A DNA stretch of 64,000 bases from Parus major. Its lineage: Eukaryota > Chordata > Aves > Passeriformes > Paridae. The notes beneath the pieces were generated by a model. It saw only the letters and a program-made list of their open reading frames with translations. It had not been told where the DNA came from and ran no database searches. Positions 33,546 through 47,325 of the stretch are shown in pieces (the stretch's first letter is position 1; every line of letters starts with the position of its first letter). The stretch covers positions 3,869,787-3,933,786 of the forward strand of contig NC_031772.1 of assembly GCF_001522545.3 (NCBI RefSeq). The letters run 5' to 3'. Made by a program: the position numbers and the translations under genes.

Positions 33546-36500
33546 TGATGGGTGTGTGTCCTCCCAAAGGACGTCACGGAGCTGCCACCTGCGGCTGGAA
33601 TATGAGGAGGCGGCAAAAAGCAGAGAAATGAAAATTTCACTAGAAAAGGCTGAAATTACAGTTTACAAATTGCCTTTATCTGCACACTCTTTATCAAGAG
33701 GTGCATAATTATACAGCTTTGACATTTTCATCAGTGTACTCTCATTAATAACACAGAAAATGATATCTATTTATAACTTCAACATATTTACAATATACTC
33801 TGATGTTCACGTGGCACTGGCAGTAAAAACACCTGAAAATATTTTATTAATTCAAACCTTAAAAACAAAGACCTGAGTTTGATGAGCTACCTGGTTCACA
33901 ATAATAATAAAAAATGAAACTAAAAACTGCAGCAATTCACTGGCTCAACATCAGAATTAAAGTTTCACTGCACGTAACTTCAGTCTAAAGTTCAGTATAT
34001 ACAGATTAAGAAACACAAATAAAATTGATGTCACCTTGTTAAATTCTGTTCATAGAGTAGAAGCCTAAATACTCCTAATACATATATAGCCTTCAAAATG
34101 TTCATTATTATATTCAGAATTATTTACTATATGTAGTTTGTCTGTCTTAGTATTTTCCCTGCTTTCTCCTACAAGCTGCTCCTCAGGCAGGTTTTGGTAA
34201 TCTGGATTCCAAAATATTTGAAGTTGCTCTGTGCTTTAAATTGCTTCTTAATCTAGAGAGAAGCTTAAAAACTATTGATCTTCATTTTCCATTTGGCAAT
34301 TTAAAGTATCTAGTTCAGGCAGTAATAGTACCTTGTCACTCCTCACCACGATGAGGAGGATTATTTCTATTGACAACAGAGAGAAGGGAAAGTGTGAACT
34401 ATTCAATAAAAGTTTAATAGCAAAATTACCATGGCATGGAAGAAGGGGTGAAAATGATACAAAATAAACAAAATCCTCCTCATGGTCATTATCAGGAGGT
34501 TATAAATTTTTTTCTCAGCTAACTCTGCTATTAACATTCACAGAGTGTTTTTTTTCATGGTGAATTTAAGCATCACTATAGTCTGACTATTCCTCCTGAG
34601 ATTTTAAAGTGTCAGATGAGGATGGGTAGGAGGAATTTGCCAAGAAGAAGAAGAAAAAAAAAAAATATTCTTCAATTTTCTTCGCGGATTCAGCTTTTCC
34701 CTATTAATGTTGAGATTATTTCTTCAACTATTTTGTTGCAAATATTTATGACTCCATATGGAACAACAGATGTTGAAGAGAAGGGATAGCAGAAAAGACT
34801 TCATTTTCAGCAATTACCCTGCTACTTGTTGTCATACTGTAGGTGTTCTTAGTGCATCTATTTTACATACCACCCTGTCCTTTCACACACTGCAAAAATG
34901 TCAGTTTGGATAATTAATGTAATAACTGTAGTCCAAAGCATTTCCACAATGAAAAAAAAATATAAATAGGACAACAGGAGGAAGAAATCAAGAAGGCAGG
35001 GGGAAGAGAGGAATTGCTTTAGCAGTTCTTCTGGAATATCTGATCAGGAATCAGTTTACAAAGCTGCATTAGCTCCTTGATATAAAATCTTTCCCTTTGG
35101 GACAGATCCCAGTGACTGTCACCAAGAAGAGAAATCATACCAAGAAACAGGAAAACAAAGCTATGCAAGAAACAGGATAATCCTGGAGGATCATATACAC
35201 AGAGAGATTACAGTCATGCATTGATTTATGCTAACATAGCAATTATGACACACAAGATACTTAACCTCCTAATATATTTTAAAATAGTTTCAAACTAGTA
35301 TCAATATTATTAGTGTTGAGTTCAAGTTCTTAAAGTACACGTATAGCCAGCACTTAAGCCTTTCAAATATTTGAAACAGGAGGAATACTCCATTTCCTGG
35401 ATATTCCTGGATAATTATTCTTGCTTTATTAAGGTTTATTTTACAGCTGTGTAAAATAGGTTATAAAGGACAATTCTGCTATTATGTCCTCCCCTGCTTA
35501 GGCTTAATAAATATTATATTCCAAACCATCCATTAAAGCCAAGCAGTGGAGAAAATAGGAGTGGTAGTAATCTCCTCCACAGATGTAAAATACCTTTAAT
35601 AAAATAAGGGTGTATAACAGTCAGGAACAAATTACTGAGGTCTGCTTTAATAAAATAGTACCCTTAAAGGAGTATTACTCTTAAGGTACTGACATTCCCA
35701 CTGGTGATGCAGTGTATCCTTTCAAAGCAGTGCAGCTTGTTAAAATGGCAAGATATCTTTTTGCAATAGAGTGTTTGTGTCCAGGCAGATACAAGGTTTG
35801 TATAGAATGCATCCAGGGAGCCATAAAACTGGTGGGAAACATATTTCTCCGTGGTATTTTAGTACTTCGAAAAATTCAATCACTGGGAAAAAATGTTTTG
35901 CTGTAAACATCTGAAGAGCATTATAAAAGCAATGGCTTCCCACAGCACCTGCTTAAATAATTTTAAGAGGGAGTGAGTATGTCTTTGCTCGTCTTCTAAA
36001 ACTTGTAGAAAGCTTCTCCTATTAATTTCCCTGGTGCTGTCAGGCCAGGGCACTTTTAATCAGAAATAATTATGAGTGCAATTGGGGAATGTTCACCAGC
36101 AGGATTTTTTGCACTGCAGAAATAAGACAACTTTCCAAACTTATCGTTAGGAGAAATACGATTAACAGGAAAATATACCCAGAGAGATGGGCACCTGAAA
36201 GGTTTGCTTCTGAATGAATTATGAATTCCTCAGAGTCAATAAAGGACTCTGCTTATATATCCCAGTGTTTGAATTCAGTTCAGTTCCACATTGATTTTAT
36301 AAACCCTGATTAAGCATGAGAAACCCATCCCTTTTTAGCTCACCTGTTCCAATTCTGACTTTTCCCCAGAAACCTTTAACCTTGCCAGAGCTCCTGATCC
36401 ATCCCAGGAAGCACAGAGCACATCCCTGATCCCTCCTGCGAGCCCATCTCCGCTCCCCAGTGCCACCAGTGGGTCAGTGCCAGTATCCCCAGCAGGACTG

Positions 36501-38886
36501 CAGGTCACAGAGCTGAACCTGACACCACCAACCCTCTCTCTGGCAAAGAAACAGCCAGAATTCACCTCATGTCCGTGCTCCTCCCTTGCTGAGCTAGGAG
36601 GGCAAGGCAGAGCCGGCCTGGCAGGAGTGCAGCCCTGGTGTGGGATGTGACATTGCAGTGACAAAGTGACCAGACTCCCAGATATTCCAGCAGCAATCCG
36701 GGTGGAGCTGCCTGGCCATGGCAACTCCTCACCACCGAACAATTACACGATGCTCTGGGGAAAGACAAGTTTTCCTAGCACACAGCCAATCTATCAACGG
36801 GAAAACCTCTTCCTGACCCAAATGGCAGCTGTGATCAGGGTATAAATGGAAGCTAAGCACCAAGTACTGCACATCCACTACTCTGCAGCCTAATAACCGA
36901 GGAGTCTGCTGCTGTCACTTGGCCTGAGCGCTTTTAAATGGTCAAACTGGGGGATGGGAAAGGAAGAGGAGAACTTTCTGCAGCAGGCAGCAGCTATCTG
37001 ACATAAATCTGCCGTGTTCTGCCCCAGAGGAGCCCGAGCTGCTGGGGGGGTGGATGCTGTGCTCACCTCTGCAGTGACCATCCTCTTGACAGCAACCCTC
37101 AGCACATAACAGAGACAAAACATCACTTGTAAAGGAAAGTGGAAACTATTTCAGCCATTCCAAGGCCTTCTTCCCTCTAACTGGTTACCAGCACGGTGCA
37201 GGATTACAGCTCCCAGCACCTCTCAGCAGTTTCCCTCTACTCCTCTCTGCCCAAGCACCCATTCACCTGTATGAATTATGTGAATTCATAATTCAGCCTC
37301 TTATGGAGTGCACATAGCAGAGTGTGGCAGTAGAGCCCTGATGTTTGGGTTAACTGCATTAAAAACATCACACTTGCTGAAGGCAAGGCACAAGAATGGG
37401 AGAACTGAGTATTGAGGATTTTTTCCCTTTCCCTTCTGGTGGTTTGGCATTGCAATCTCATCATTAAGAAAACTTTAAGGAACTTCATGAATGTTTTGCT
37501 TCCAAATCACTGTAATTTATACAGTAGGCTAAGACAAAAAAATGCCAATGGTGGCATAATTACTAAATAAAACCTACTAAACAGATTATTGGATAAACCC
37601 TTGGAGTTACATATTTCTCAGCTAAAACAAGATACAAAGCAAAAAAATTACACAGGAGCCCAGACCTCTGGTGCATTTACAGACTTCAAACCAGCTTTGC
37701 ATTTGGTTGGTGGCTGAAAAATCCAACTTCAGGGACCTGCCACTTTCTGTGGCTTCTGGATTTGGCAGCTGATGCCTCTGGAGATGATGAGGGGCCAGAG
37801 AGCAGAGCTCTGCCACTGGCTCCCAAGGAAAAGTGGAGGAAAACAGCATCTTCTTAAGCACCCTCCCACTGCAAATGCAGAATGTGACCAAAATCAAAAC
37901 CAGCTCGGATATAGTTAAAAGAAAGGGGTAACTAAAAAAGTATCAAACAATTGTCCATGTTTTTCTTCCAGAGGACAGGAAGGAGGCTCTGCAGTCCCTC
38001 TGTCTTGGGGGACTCCCAGCAGGCCAGCCAGGAGCCTCAACTCATTGCTCTAAGCCACATTATAAACTCTATAAGCATAAAAACCTTCACAAATGTTTAG
38101 GTTTTGATTACTGCTCCTGTGACGTACGGCTTTTAGCAAGCCAAGCATTTTCCTTTCCCAACTGCCTCACTCTCTTTGCAGGGCACATTATATTTTCACT
38201 TTGCCTTATTCTCGCTCCTCGCTTTGAAACCCTGCATTACTTGAGAGAGTGGCTGACATTCCCATTCATGATGGTGCACAAAATGAAGCTTAATGAATCC
38301 CCAAAGCAATGTACTTCACGTGCTAAAATCAATGTACATTGCCTGCTACAGTATCTCCCTGTGAAATGGAGGCATTTGCTCAGAAATTTCTATCTCAACA
38401 GGGTCTTTTTTCTTTTTGCAGCGTTTAACTGCCTTTTGTCTGCTCTTGTCTCCCTCCAGTGTTGCTCAGATGGCAATCTTTTATTCCTTGTGCAAACTCA
38501 TTTGGAAAATGCTGGATGGGCTACAGCTGTGTACTGCTATGCAAGGTCTAATCCATGTCAAGCAGTGCTTTATACACACTGAATAAACACAATGAAGCAA
38601 TGTTTTAATTGATTATTAAAAAGGCAGGGTTCTGGGCTGAAAGCAGTATTTAAAATCAGATTTAATCAGCTAGTTTTGTACAATTCTGAAAGGTAGTGAT
38701 GCTGTACACGCCGCCACTCAGGGCCAGGGGTTCTCACAGAGGTGACTGCAACTCCAGGGGAAGAGGATGGGGATGAAGCTATTTTTGGGTGGTTTGTGCA
38801 GATTTCCAAGGCTGTGGCCGATGAGAAACAAGCAGTGGAACAAAGTATCAACAATGAACACAAACCTCAGCTAGGAAGGTGTTTTC

Positions 38887-38950
38887 CCACATAGCTTCCA
38901 GGAAAATAAAATCCACATCCACATAACTTCCAGGAAAATAAAATCTGCAT
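38887..38950. repeat. 32-bp direct tandem duplication
   Basis: Two adjacent 32-base copies (38887-38918 and 38919-38950), each containing CTTCCAGGAAAATAAAATC and differing at about three positions. This is a recent local duplication within the large intron. Confidence 0.93.
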
Positions 38951-41900
38951 TTTCCCAGAGTCAGTCCAGCTGCTGGGGAACCTCTGCAGCTCAGTCTCAA
39001 ACAGCAAAATCTGCTCTGGCTTTTATCATGCAGAGGGTCTGGATTTACACTTTCTAGTAGTAAATACTGACTCTAAAGCAACCTGCACTGCATCTGACAA
39101 AGGTATCCGAGTTGGATGTGCAGTCTAGAGCCATAAAAAGTCTCTTTATGTGATTTGTTTAAACCAAAAATTATTAGACTGTGCAACTAAATTATTTTTG
39201 AACTCAGAAATAGTATTAACAGTATTAATGAAAGATAAATAATTGGTAATCAAAATACTCATGCATCCAAAAAAGATGCCTCTGGCTCTCCCCAGGACAC
39301 TACACGTGGGGAACCACAGGTTTTTTGAAGGATTTTAAGTTTGGGCAATGATTAGTCTGAAATGAAATCCAGAATCTAAATTCTTCTTCTTTATTCTGAT
39401 AAATGTTCTCCACTGACTGTACTTCTCCGTGGTACCCCATGACTCTAAGTGAAAAAGGCATTGTAAAGCAACTAAGTTTGTCTTTTCTTTTTCCTTCCAA
39501 TAAAACTATCAGTGTTGTCCTGAGATTTAGGTAGAAAATACTGGTAATGTCTATTAGGTGGCAACATGAAAAATCTTCATTAGCTTGAAGTACATGAATT
39601 ATCAATCAAATGAGAAATAAGCAGAGAGCAGCTGAAAATGGCAATCTGCAGTAATTACAAATGATGTCTTGTGCATGACTGTGTCTCAAGAATTGTTACA
39701 GGATGCTGTGCAAAAACCCCAACATTTATATCCACAGTCCAGAATAATATGGCCCATTACAGTGATGTACTCTGGAGCAAGAACTATCATTTTTTATGTT
39801 TCACATTGCTTCTGTTCTAGACACTGAATCTATATTTTATTTTTTTAAAAAGGATGAATTTGCCTTAGAGAACTGACAGATTGTATGAATACTTTAGTTT
39901 TGCTTGCAAGTAACAGGAAAAAAACCCATGGCATAAAACTCAAGCCCCAAGTCCCTCGGAATGCCTACTGAGAATAAATTTTATGTTTATTTGTATTTCA
40001 TTTTCCTTGAACAACTGCCTTTCCCTTGGGTATTTATTAAAAGCATAAAAAGAATGAGCCAAATTCACTTCTCAATAACATCCATTCAGCATTGTTGGAG
40101 CTTGCAAAATTGCACTAGACCAGCCAAGGGGAAAATTTCACTGACTGTTTAGTAAATATATATAATTTTTTTTTTTCTGGTTGAGAAGATGTATTGTTTA
40201 ATCTTTAAATTCTCTGCCTGCCCCTGCTTATCAAAGGAGAAAAAGCAGCTGTTTGGTTATAAATTCATGACCTCACACAGGAATAATGTGATGTATGTGC
40301 TGGGCTGTGGGTTACTGGGGGCACTCCTGCACCAGGCAATTCCCACTGATGTGCAGAGGATTCCAGCTCCCATCGATTCCACTCCACAAAGCAATAGTTA
40401 CATTTTCTTCTGTACCATTTGCCTGAAGATTGCCATAAATAATCTTATCTGACCTGCACTGTAAACCCCTCAGGTTGTGGCAGCTTTAGGAGGGGAATGG
40501 TTTCAAGCGAATTTGGCCACTGGGAGGGCTCGCTCTCAGTACAAGACATTTTCATAGTGCATAGCAGATACATCCACTCATGAGGTGAATCAGGGAAATC
40601 CACAAAAACCAGCAGAACAGAAGGTGCTGGTTGGGCTGTGACCAAAACAGAGCTGGTTCATGATGCAGCCAAAGTGTCCCCATGTGTCCCTGCCACCTCC
40701 TGCCCACCAGGCACCTGGGCTGCCCAGGGCTGCTCTTCACCTGCTGCTGCAGGTGTCCTAAAGCTGACCTGATCCCATAAACCCCAATTCCCATGATACA
40801 AAATCACTTCTCCCACCACCAGCAAGGGTTTTGTAGAGTTTGATCTCATCCTTTTAAAGCAGAGCTTGCAGGAAAGGTCATTAAGACACAGAAATTGGGA
40901 CCTAAACAGAGCACGTGGCCAAGAGCAGGGGTTCGTGCTTCTCGTCCACTGCTACCCACAAAATTACAGCTCTGTGAGGAGAAAAATGATGCCTTTAAGA
41001 TCTAAGCCAATGTTTTCAGGAGTCTGGTGGATTGTCTTTACTGCCAGCACAAGAACCCCCCCAAATCTAGCAGCGAGTAATGTGACCATTGCCCTTGGCA
41101 GCGCCATTAAACTGGGCAGTGAACTACTTCAAATAGCTGCGAGTGTTAAACATTAGTTCTGCCTTAAGTAGGTTGATTTTAACAGTCAAATGTGCACTGC
41201 AGCCTATGTGAACATTAAAAGCACCTTTCAAACTTAATTTTACAGAAATGTTAACGACCAGAACAAACTATTGAAGGCAAAGAAGAAAAGTAATTATTTC
41301 AACAGATGAAAGGAAACAGTAAATTAACACTCTTGTTTTAAAAGGGGGCTCAGTAACTTATCTGCTTTAAGGAAATACCATTAACTGGAGGTACCATGGA
41401 TATTTCAACTAATATGTTTATGGTTTGGGGGTTTCTTTTCTCTTCTGACCTTTAAAAATGAGGTCTGAGGCGAAAGGAGAGCCGTAAATCTTTAACTGAA
41501 ATACAACAAGTTCCAGAAACTGCTTTATCAAAATCACAGCAAGGGAATCAGTTCCTAAATATCAACATTACGTGTCATGTACACACACATCAAAGCCATC
41601 AACAGCAACAACCTTTATGGCCACAGAGGCCTCTAAATTCTGAAGAAAGCTGGAAGACAGAACCAGAATGACTCAGAAATATTCCTAACATACCACCAGT
41701 GCCCACGTACATAAAAAAACCCCAGGGACAGCTAAACTAATCCTATTATTACATTAAAAAATATCCAGGGAGAAATTTGTCATAGTTTAGAAAATGTTAA
41801 GCTGCTTGTTATAAATACAAAACACACCAGTATTTGTGCATGGGCTGTTATTCAGTGCAATTTTGAAAACTGTTTAAAAACAGTCACTGGCTTGTAAGCA

Positions 41901-44716
41901 AGATTTTCTTACCATATGTGTTGCAATATGGAAGCAGATTGTGGACATTTCCAAAGGAATTTCATACATATATATTTTAAAAATGTTTATAGCAAAATTT
42001 AGGTGATCATTAGGGGTTCTTTTTGTGGACATGCATTATTTACACAATAAAAAAATGTACTGATTTAAATGTGGGGCTTGAAAATAATTTATTCTGCATC
42101 ATCAACACAACTATGTATGCTTTTCATTCTGAAATCACTCACTTGCAGACCTCAAATGATGAAATGGTTAATTAACCTCGTGACTTACACATTTCCACTT
42201 TGAAAATACAGTCAAATTTAGAGTTTCTTCAGCAAAGCTGCATTGCTGATGAAATTGGCTTTAATCTGGGATTTTAATTAATATTTTTCCATGAAGGATA
42301 CTTTAGTTTAGATATTATATTGTACTGCACATGCAGCAGTATTAATGCAAGAGTTAATGCAGATTTCTAGGGATGCTAAATGCTAAATACACACACACCC
42401 CCATACAGGACATAAATGACCTAAGAGGTAAGGAAAGAACTGCACACAGAATTTAGCAATCCTGAAGTAAATTGAGAACCAGAAGGTCAGGAAAAAACTG
42501 ATGATGTAGTCTCAGCAAACACTGGCTTTGACAGGAAAGCCAATTTAAGTAGTTCCCACGCCCCACAGCACAGCTCAGCAGCCCCTTCTGTGAAAATCTT
42601 TTGGATGGCTATTTTTAAATTGCATCATATAAAGAGTCTCTTCACTAACACCTCTGGATGATGCAGGATTATTATTTTGGGGAGACATTTTCTTGCTGAA
42701 GGTATTTTGATGTGGGAATAAGCACAATCTGGTTCATTCTTACACATTATTTAAATCATGGCAGTTAATGTCATGTCAGATAAAAACAGGAGTGAGAGTT
42801 GTTTAAGGCCCTTTAATTTTTGAACAAGCAAAATGTATTATTTTGTCTGATTTAAAGAAGAAACCGAGGAATGTGTGGAAAAGTACTCATGAGTTTCTGC
42901 CATGAAAGAAATCTACCCCACAAATGAACTCTCGCTTTAACATTTGAGGGCATTAAAGGGGGGAACTGAAGAAAAACAGCTGAAGACGACCCTTCAAGGG
43001 AGAACTGCAAGTTGGAAAACCTTTAGCCTGCATTATCAGACCCACCCAGCCACTGTCAGATCCACTACCCAACCCAAGCTCAGCCTGCCACTCCTGCATC
43101 CATCACCCTGTGCTGGATTGATCATGATTTGGTATTGAGATGTGATAAATACCTCCACGTTCAAGCCTTCAAACACAACTCCCAAAATGCACAGTGACAG
43201 TGCTGTTGCAATAAACATATCTGCACCAATTATTAGAGTGAGAAGAATTTGTGAGCCAGCAGTCTAAAATCGTAAGTTTTAGCTGCACACAGCAAGGTAC
43301 ACACTTATTTAAAAATAAATGTGAAATTCAGTCTTCCACAAAAGCAGCAGTGTCATGAGAAAACTCCGGCTTTAAGTTTTGTAAACGCTGCGTTTTCAAT
43401 ATTAGAGTGTCAGTCTTCATTCACTCTCTGACAAGGCTGTCAATCAAACAGCAATCTAGTTTTGTAAGACTTTAACCAAAGATCAAAGCAATGATACTGC
43501 TGAGTTCACATTACCTTCCCAGAGATAACTACTTGAGCACTTTCCCAGCACTGCATCGATATTAACTCTGCACCGCTCCTTCCAAGCAAATAAAACAGGA
43601 CAAAGTTTGACAGCCCTGCTGGCTTCTGCTCTCAGCCCTGATCCAAGCTGAATCCCAGTGCCATTCCCTCTATCCCTTATAACTCCTCCTGGATATTGAA
43701 GGTGAGGACTGCAGGACTTGCTTTCAGTTACACTTTCATCAATTAAAAGAAAATGAAATGTGCTTTCTGTCTCCTTTGAGGAGCACATCAAATGTCTTTT
43801 CCTCAATAACAATAGTTGGGCAATAAAAAGATGAGTGAGCAAAATGTGGTATATCATCGTTTTGCCTTTGACTCCAGCCCAATGGCAAATGAAAGGCATC
43901 CAAAATCAATTTCCAGAAGCTAATAAATTCAGTATGTGAAAGCAGTGAAAATATAACTTTTGCAGCCTCATCATCAAGCTGATTTGTAAGCAAAGCTGGG
44001 CCCAATTCCTGCACCCTATGGCACCTATATTTTCAGTTTCATGCAGGTAATATACCATTTCTACACAGTTTCAATTCCGAGGCTAAACACAGAGATATAT
44101 ACATATATATCTTCTTCCCACAAACATATGTCCTGGTAATATCATAATAAAAATCTGAATGTGCTGTGCCCAGGAAATGGTGTCGATCCCTATCGGTTAC
44201 TTCCTCCAGTAAGAGCCAAGGGAAGGTGAAGGCAAATGCTGCTCCAAGGGCAGAATGTGAGCACAGCAGCTTCCCACAGCTCCACAGGAATTCCAGGACA
44301 GCCCAACTTGTGGCAGCACGGGCTGGGGGGGCTTTTATTTGCTTGTTAACTGCAGCACTCTCCAGACCATGCCCAGCTAAAGGCAAGATTCCACAGGGAA
44401 TTATGTGTGACCATAGCAGCAATTTAAAATACTCCCTGAGCACTGCTGAGTACCTGCAGGGTATGGCTTTGGGTCTTCCACTCACCCCAAGTGATAGACA
44501 TGGCTTTTTTTAAATCTAAACCAACTGCAGACAGCAATATTACACAGGGCCAACTACACTTACCTAACACACTGAAAAGTCATTAAAAGTGTTAAAATTT
44601 TCTTAGTGTGGTACTTACTTAACTAGAATAAATAGAGAAAAATCCAAAACATCGAAACCAAACAGCTTTCTGACCCTGAAGGTTTCTTTGTCAATATATA
44701 GATTTGTTTCCTACAG

Positions 44717-44750
44717 AAAAAAAAACAAACAAACAAACAAACAAAAAAAC
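44717..44750. repeat. (AAAC)n repeat
   Basis: A-run followed by about five AAAC units and another A-run. It could be the A-rich remnant of a retroposed sequence, but no element body is recognised next to it. Confidence 0.9.
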
Positions 44751-45825
44751 TATAAAGAGGAAAAAAACTGAAGGGAGACCGGCAGGCAGGCAAGCTGGGT
44801 GCTGGAGAGAGCTGGAATTGGCAGTGGAAAACGTGGCTGGGGAATGTAGCTGAAGAATGATGGTGTATGTGGACTGAGGACATGTGCGAGATTTGGAAAA
44901 CAGCAGGTGGAGGAATCTGTGGAACAGAATTATATTTAAAGGGGAGAAGTTAGAACTAGGTGAGAACAGTAAAGGAATCACACTCAGAGTGTAAAATATT
45001 GCTTTGTCACTTAGTTCATACTGTGAACATGTCCAGGTTTTTTCTTCCAAGTCACCAGCAATGGGAAATGCTGTTCTTTCTTACTCTGTTTCTCACCAGG
45101 GCACCATTCTCCTTGGATGCTGGCAGCTCTGGGGAGCCTAGACTGTTATTACAGGACCTGGGACAACTATTTCCTCACACCACAAAAAACACTGCTGAGG
45201 TTTTTTTTTTTTGTTAGAAATATCAGATCGTGTTTCCTCTTTCTTTACTCCAGGATTTTAGTGAGCAGTTGGAAATGAGTGACTATGAAATCCAACTCAA
45301 ATCTGGGCAACACTGTAAAACCTTCTTTCTTTCATGTTTCTTGTATCTACTTTACCTGTTCACCTCTAATGTTTACAAGCAAGAAATAATGGTTTTTTAG
45401 TCTCCAAACACTGTTTTTCCAGCTGAAGAGTCTGAGCCATGCCTGCCCTCTACAATTCCAGCTTCCTAAAGCACAACTATTAAAAAAGCAGAAAGTCTGG
45501 GAGATTATCTTGCTGGTATTTCTCTGGTAGTGAACAAGCACCAGAGTATCTTTCCAATCTCCTGCAGACAGAGCAGGTTAGGAAGTGTGGAATGCAAATG
45601 TGAAGCCAGCTTGGAACAGCAGCTCTTGTCTTGTAAAGGGTCAGCTGGACACTGTGCCCATGACTGCCCTGCTTTACTCCTGGGGCTCAGCTCCCCCAGG
45701 GCTGGGCAGGATGGAGCAGAATGCTGCTGCAGGCACAGGAGCACAGACTTTTGGTGTTTGATGTGAAACAAGTGAAGCTGTGAACGCCTCACATCACCCT
45801 GCAGTGAGTGCTCTGCCAGAGGCAG

Positions 45826-45862
45826 TCCTGTCCATCCTGTCCAGTCCAGTCCTGTCCATGTC
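45826..45862. repeat. CCTGTCCA-type short tandem repeat
   Basis: Imperfect repetition of CTGTCCA / GTCCAGTC units over about 37 bases, in a GC-richer patch of the large intron. Confidence 0.75.
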
Positions 45863-46783
45863 CCACCTCTGTGACCCCACAGACCAGGATGTGGGGTCCT
45901 GGCTGTGTTGGGGTGACCCCTGCCCTGGGGGAACTCTGAAACACTTGGTGTGCAGAGCACATCTCCCTCCACAGCCCCCAGAGCTGGGATTTGCTGCATC
46001 ATGAACCACTGAACGCTCCTCTTAGATGGGAACATGGTTAGAGTGCTCTATTCTAGAAGTACCTGGTCATAAAACATCTTTAAACTGCTACTGAGCACCC
46101 TGATCTGAACCAACTGCAGGGAGAATATCGATTACACTTTACATGCTTACATGTATTAACAATCAAGATTTGTGTGTGGTACTTACTTAAAAAGAATAAT
46201 CAAATGCAAAAAATCCTACCAAAACACCAAAAGCAAACAGATTTTTGTATATTTTCAAGCAGGACCTATGAGGTGCTAATCCTGAGATTTCACACAGCTT
46301 CAAGCATGAATTACCCATACTCGCTCCTTCCTGCTCACTGGAATTAAGACTAATTTTCAAAATCAAGGTTTAAAAAGCTAAACTTTTCTGCATTTCCTTT
46401 TATCTTTGATAATACCACCCAAAAATAGTTTCTCCTAAATTCTGACAGTTTTTTTCTGTAAAGACGAAAGGCACATTTATAAAGGCATCTAAAAACCAGA
46501 ATATACTTAAATATAAAAATGCCTAACTGTATCCATAACTAAGTCTTCATTTAGTTAAAAAGTTTTGATATTATCTCTTATTATTTATTCTTCAAAGGAG
46601 AATAATAATTAGAAAAGTTCTGCAAATTTGCACTAATGAAGCAGAAAAATCTACTATGAAGTAATGAATTTTATTAATCACCATGCAAGCAAATAAGTAA
46701 AAAAATGTTAAAAATTTAAGCACACCTTGATCTTTCTTTATGATTTTTATAGGAGTTTAGGTTAAATTACTTACAGGTTATTT

Positions 46784-46888
46784 CAGAGAACCACAGAATG
46801 GTTTGGATTGGAAGGGACCTTAGAGAACATTTTGTTCCAACACTCTGCTATGGGCAGGGACACCTTCCACTGCACCAGGCTGCTCATC
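46784..46888 (-). repeat. CR1 LINE 3' end fragment
   Basis: A short CR1 piece in minus orientation: CCACAGAATGGTTTGGATTG, GAAGGGACCTTAGAGAACAT, TATGGGCAGGGACACCTTCC and ACTGCACCAGGCTGCTC. It stops abruptly at TGCTCATC and continues into unrelated AT-rich DNA, so it is a severely 5'-truncated insertion or remnant. Confidence 0.93.
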
Positions 46889-47265
46889 TCGAAGTCTTGT
46901 AGTAACTTCAGCTGAGAAGTGTAATTTTGCCACAAATTTGAACTATTAGCAAGGAATTTATACTCCCTAAAGACTGAAAAAGAGAGGAGACTTAAATATG
47001 CAGCAAAATTACACTGCTGCATCTAAGCAGAAACATGAAGAGTGCAGGGATTGATTGTGAAAGGAAACCCCAAACCCTGTTTTTGTTTCCATCTTTCTTC
47101 CCTTCCCCACATCCAGCAGCTTTCCTTGCTGTGCTCAGGACATCTCTCTAAATCCAAGGGAAAAAAGGACTCCCATAAAAATGCCTTATGCCAGGATGTG
47201 TTAACACCATTACATGAAATAATTGTTCCTTGGGAGATTCTAGACAGTCAATTAACCCCCAATTC

Positions 47266-47325
47266 ATGACTCAAGTGGCAGAGCAGACACTCCATGAATA
47301 AAGGGTAGGGGTTCAATTCTCTATT
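47266..47325 (+). repeat. tRNA-like fragment, possible old SINE head
   Basis: The plus strand has GACTCAAGTGGCAGAGCAGA, resembling a tRNA A-box region, and GGGGTTCAATTCTC about 25 bases later, resembling a B box. A T-run (ATTTTTTT) follows within about 20 bases. It does not fold into a good acceptor stem by eye, so a working tRNA is unlikely. An ancient tRNA-derived SINE head is the simplest reading; chance resemblance remains possible. Confidence 0.4.

Noticed and set aside
45505..46035. A 176-codon minus-strand open frame, the longest apparently open frame outside the gap
   Set aside because: It lies in a GC-richer intron patch with short repeats (CTGTCCA type), has a low-complexity Trp/Gly/Thr stretch derived from that repeat, and shows no family resemblance.
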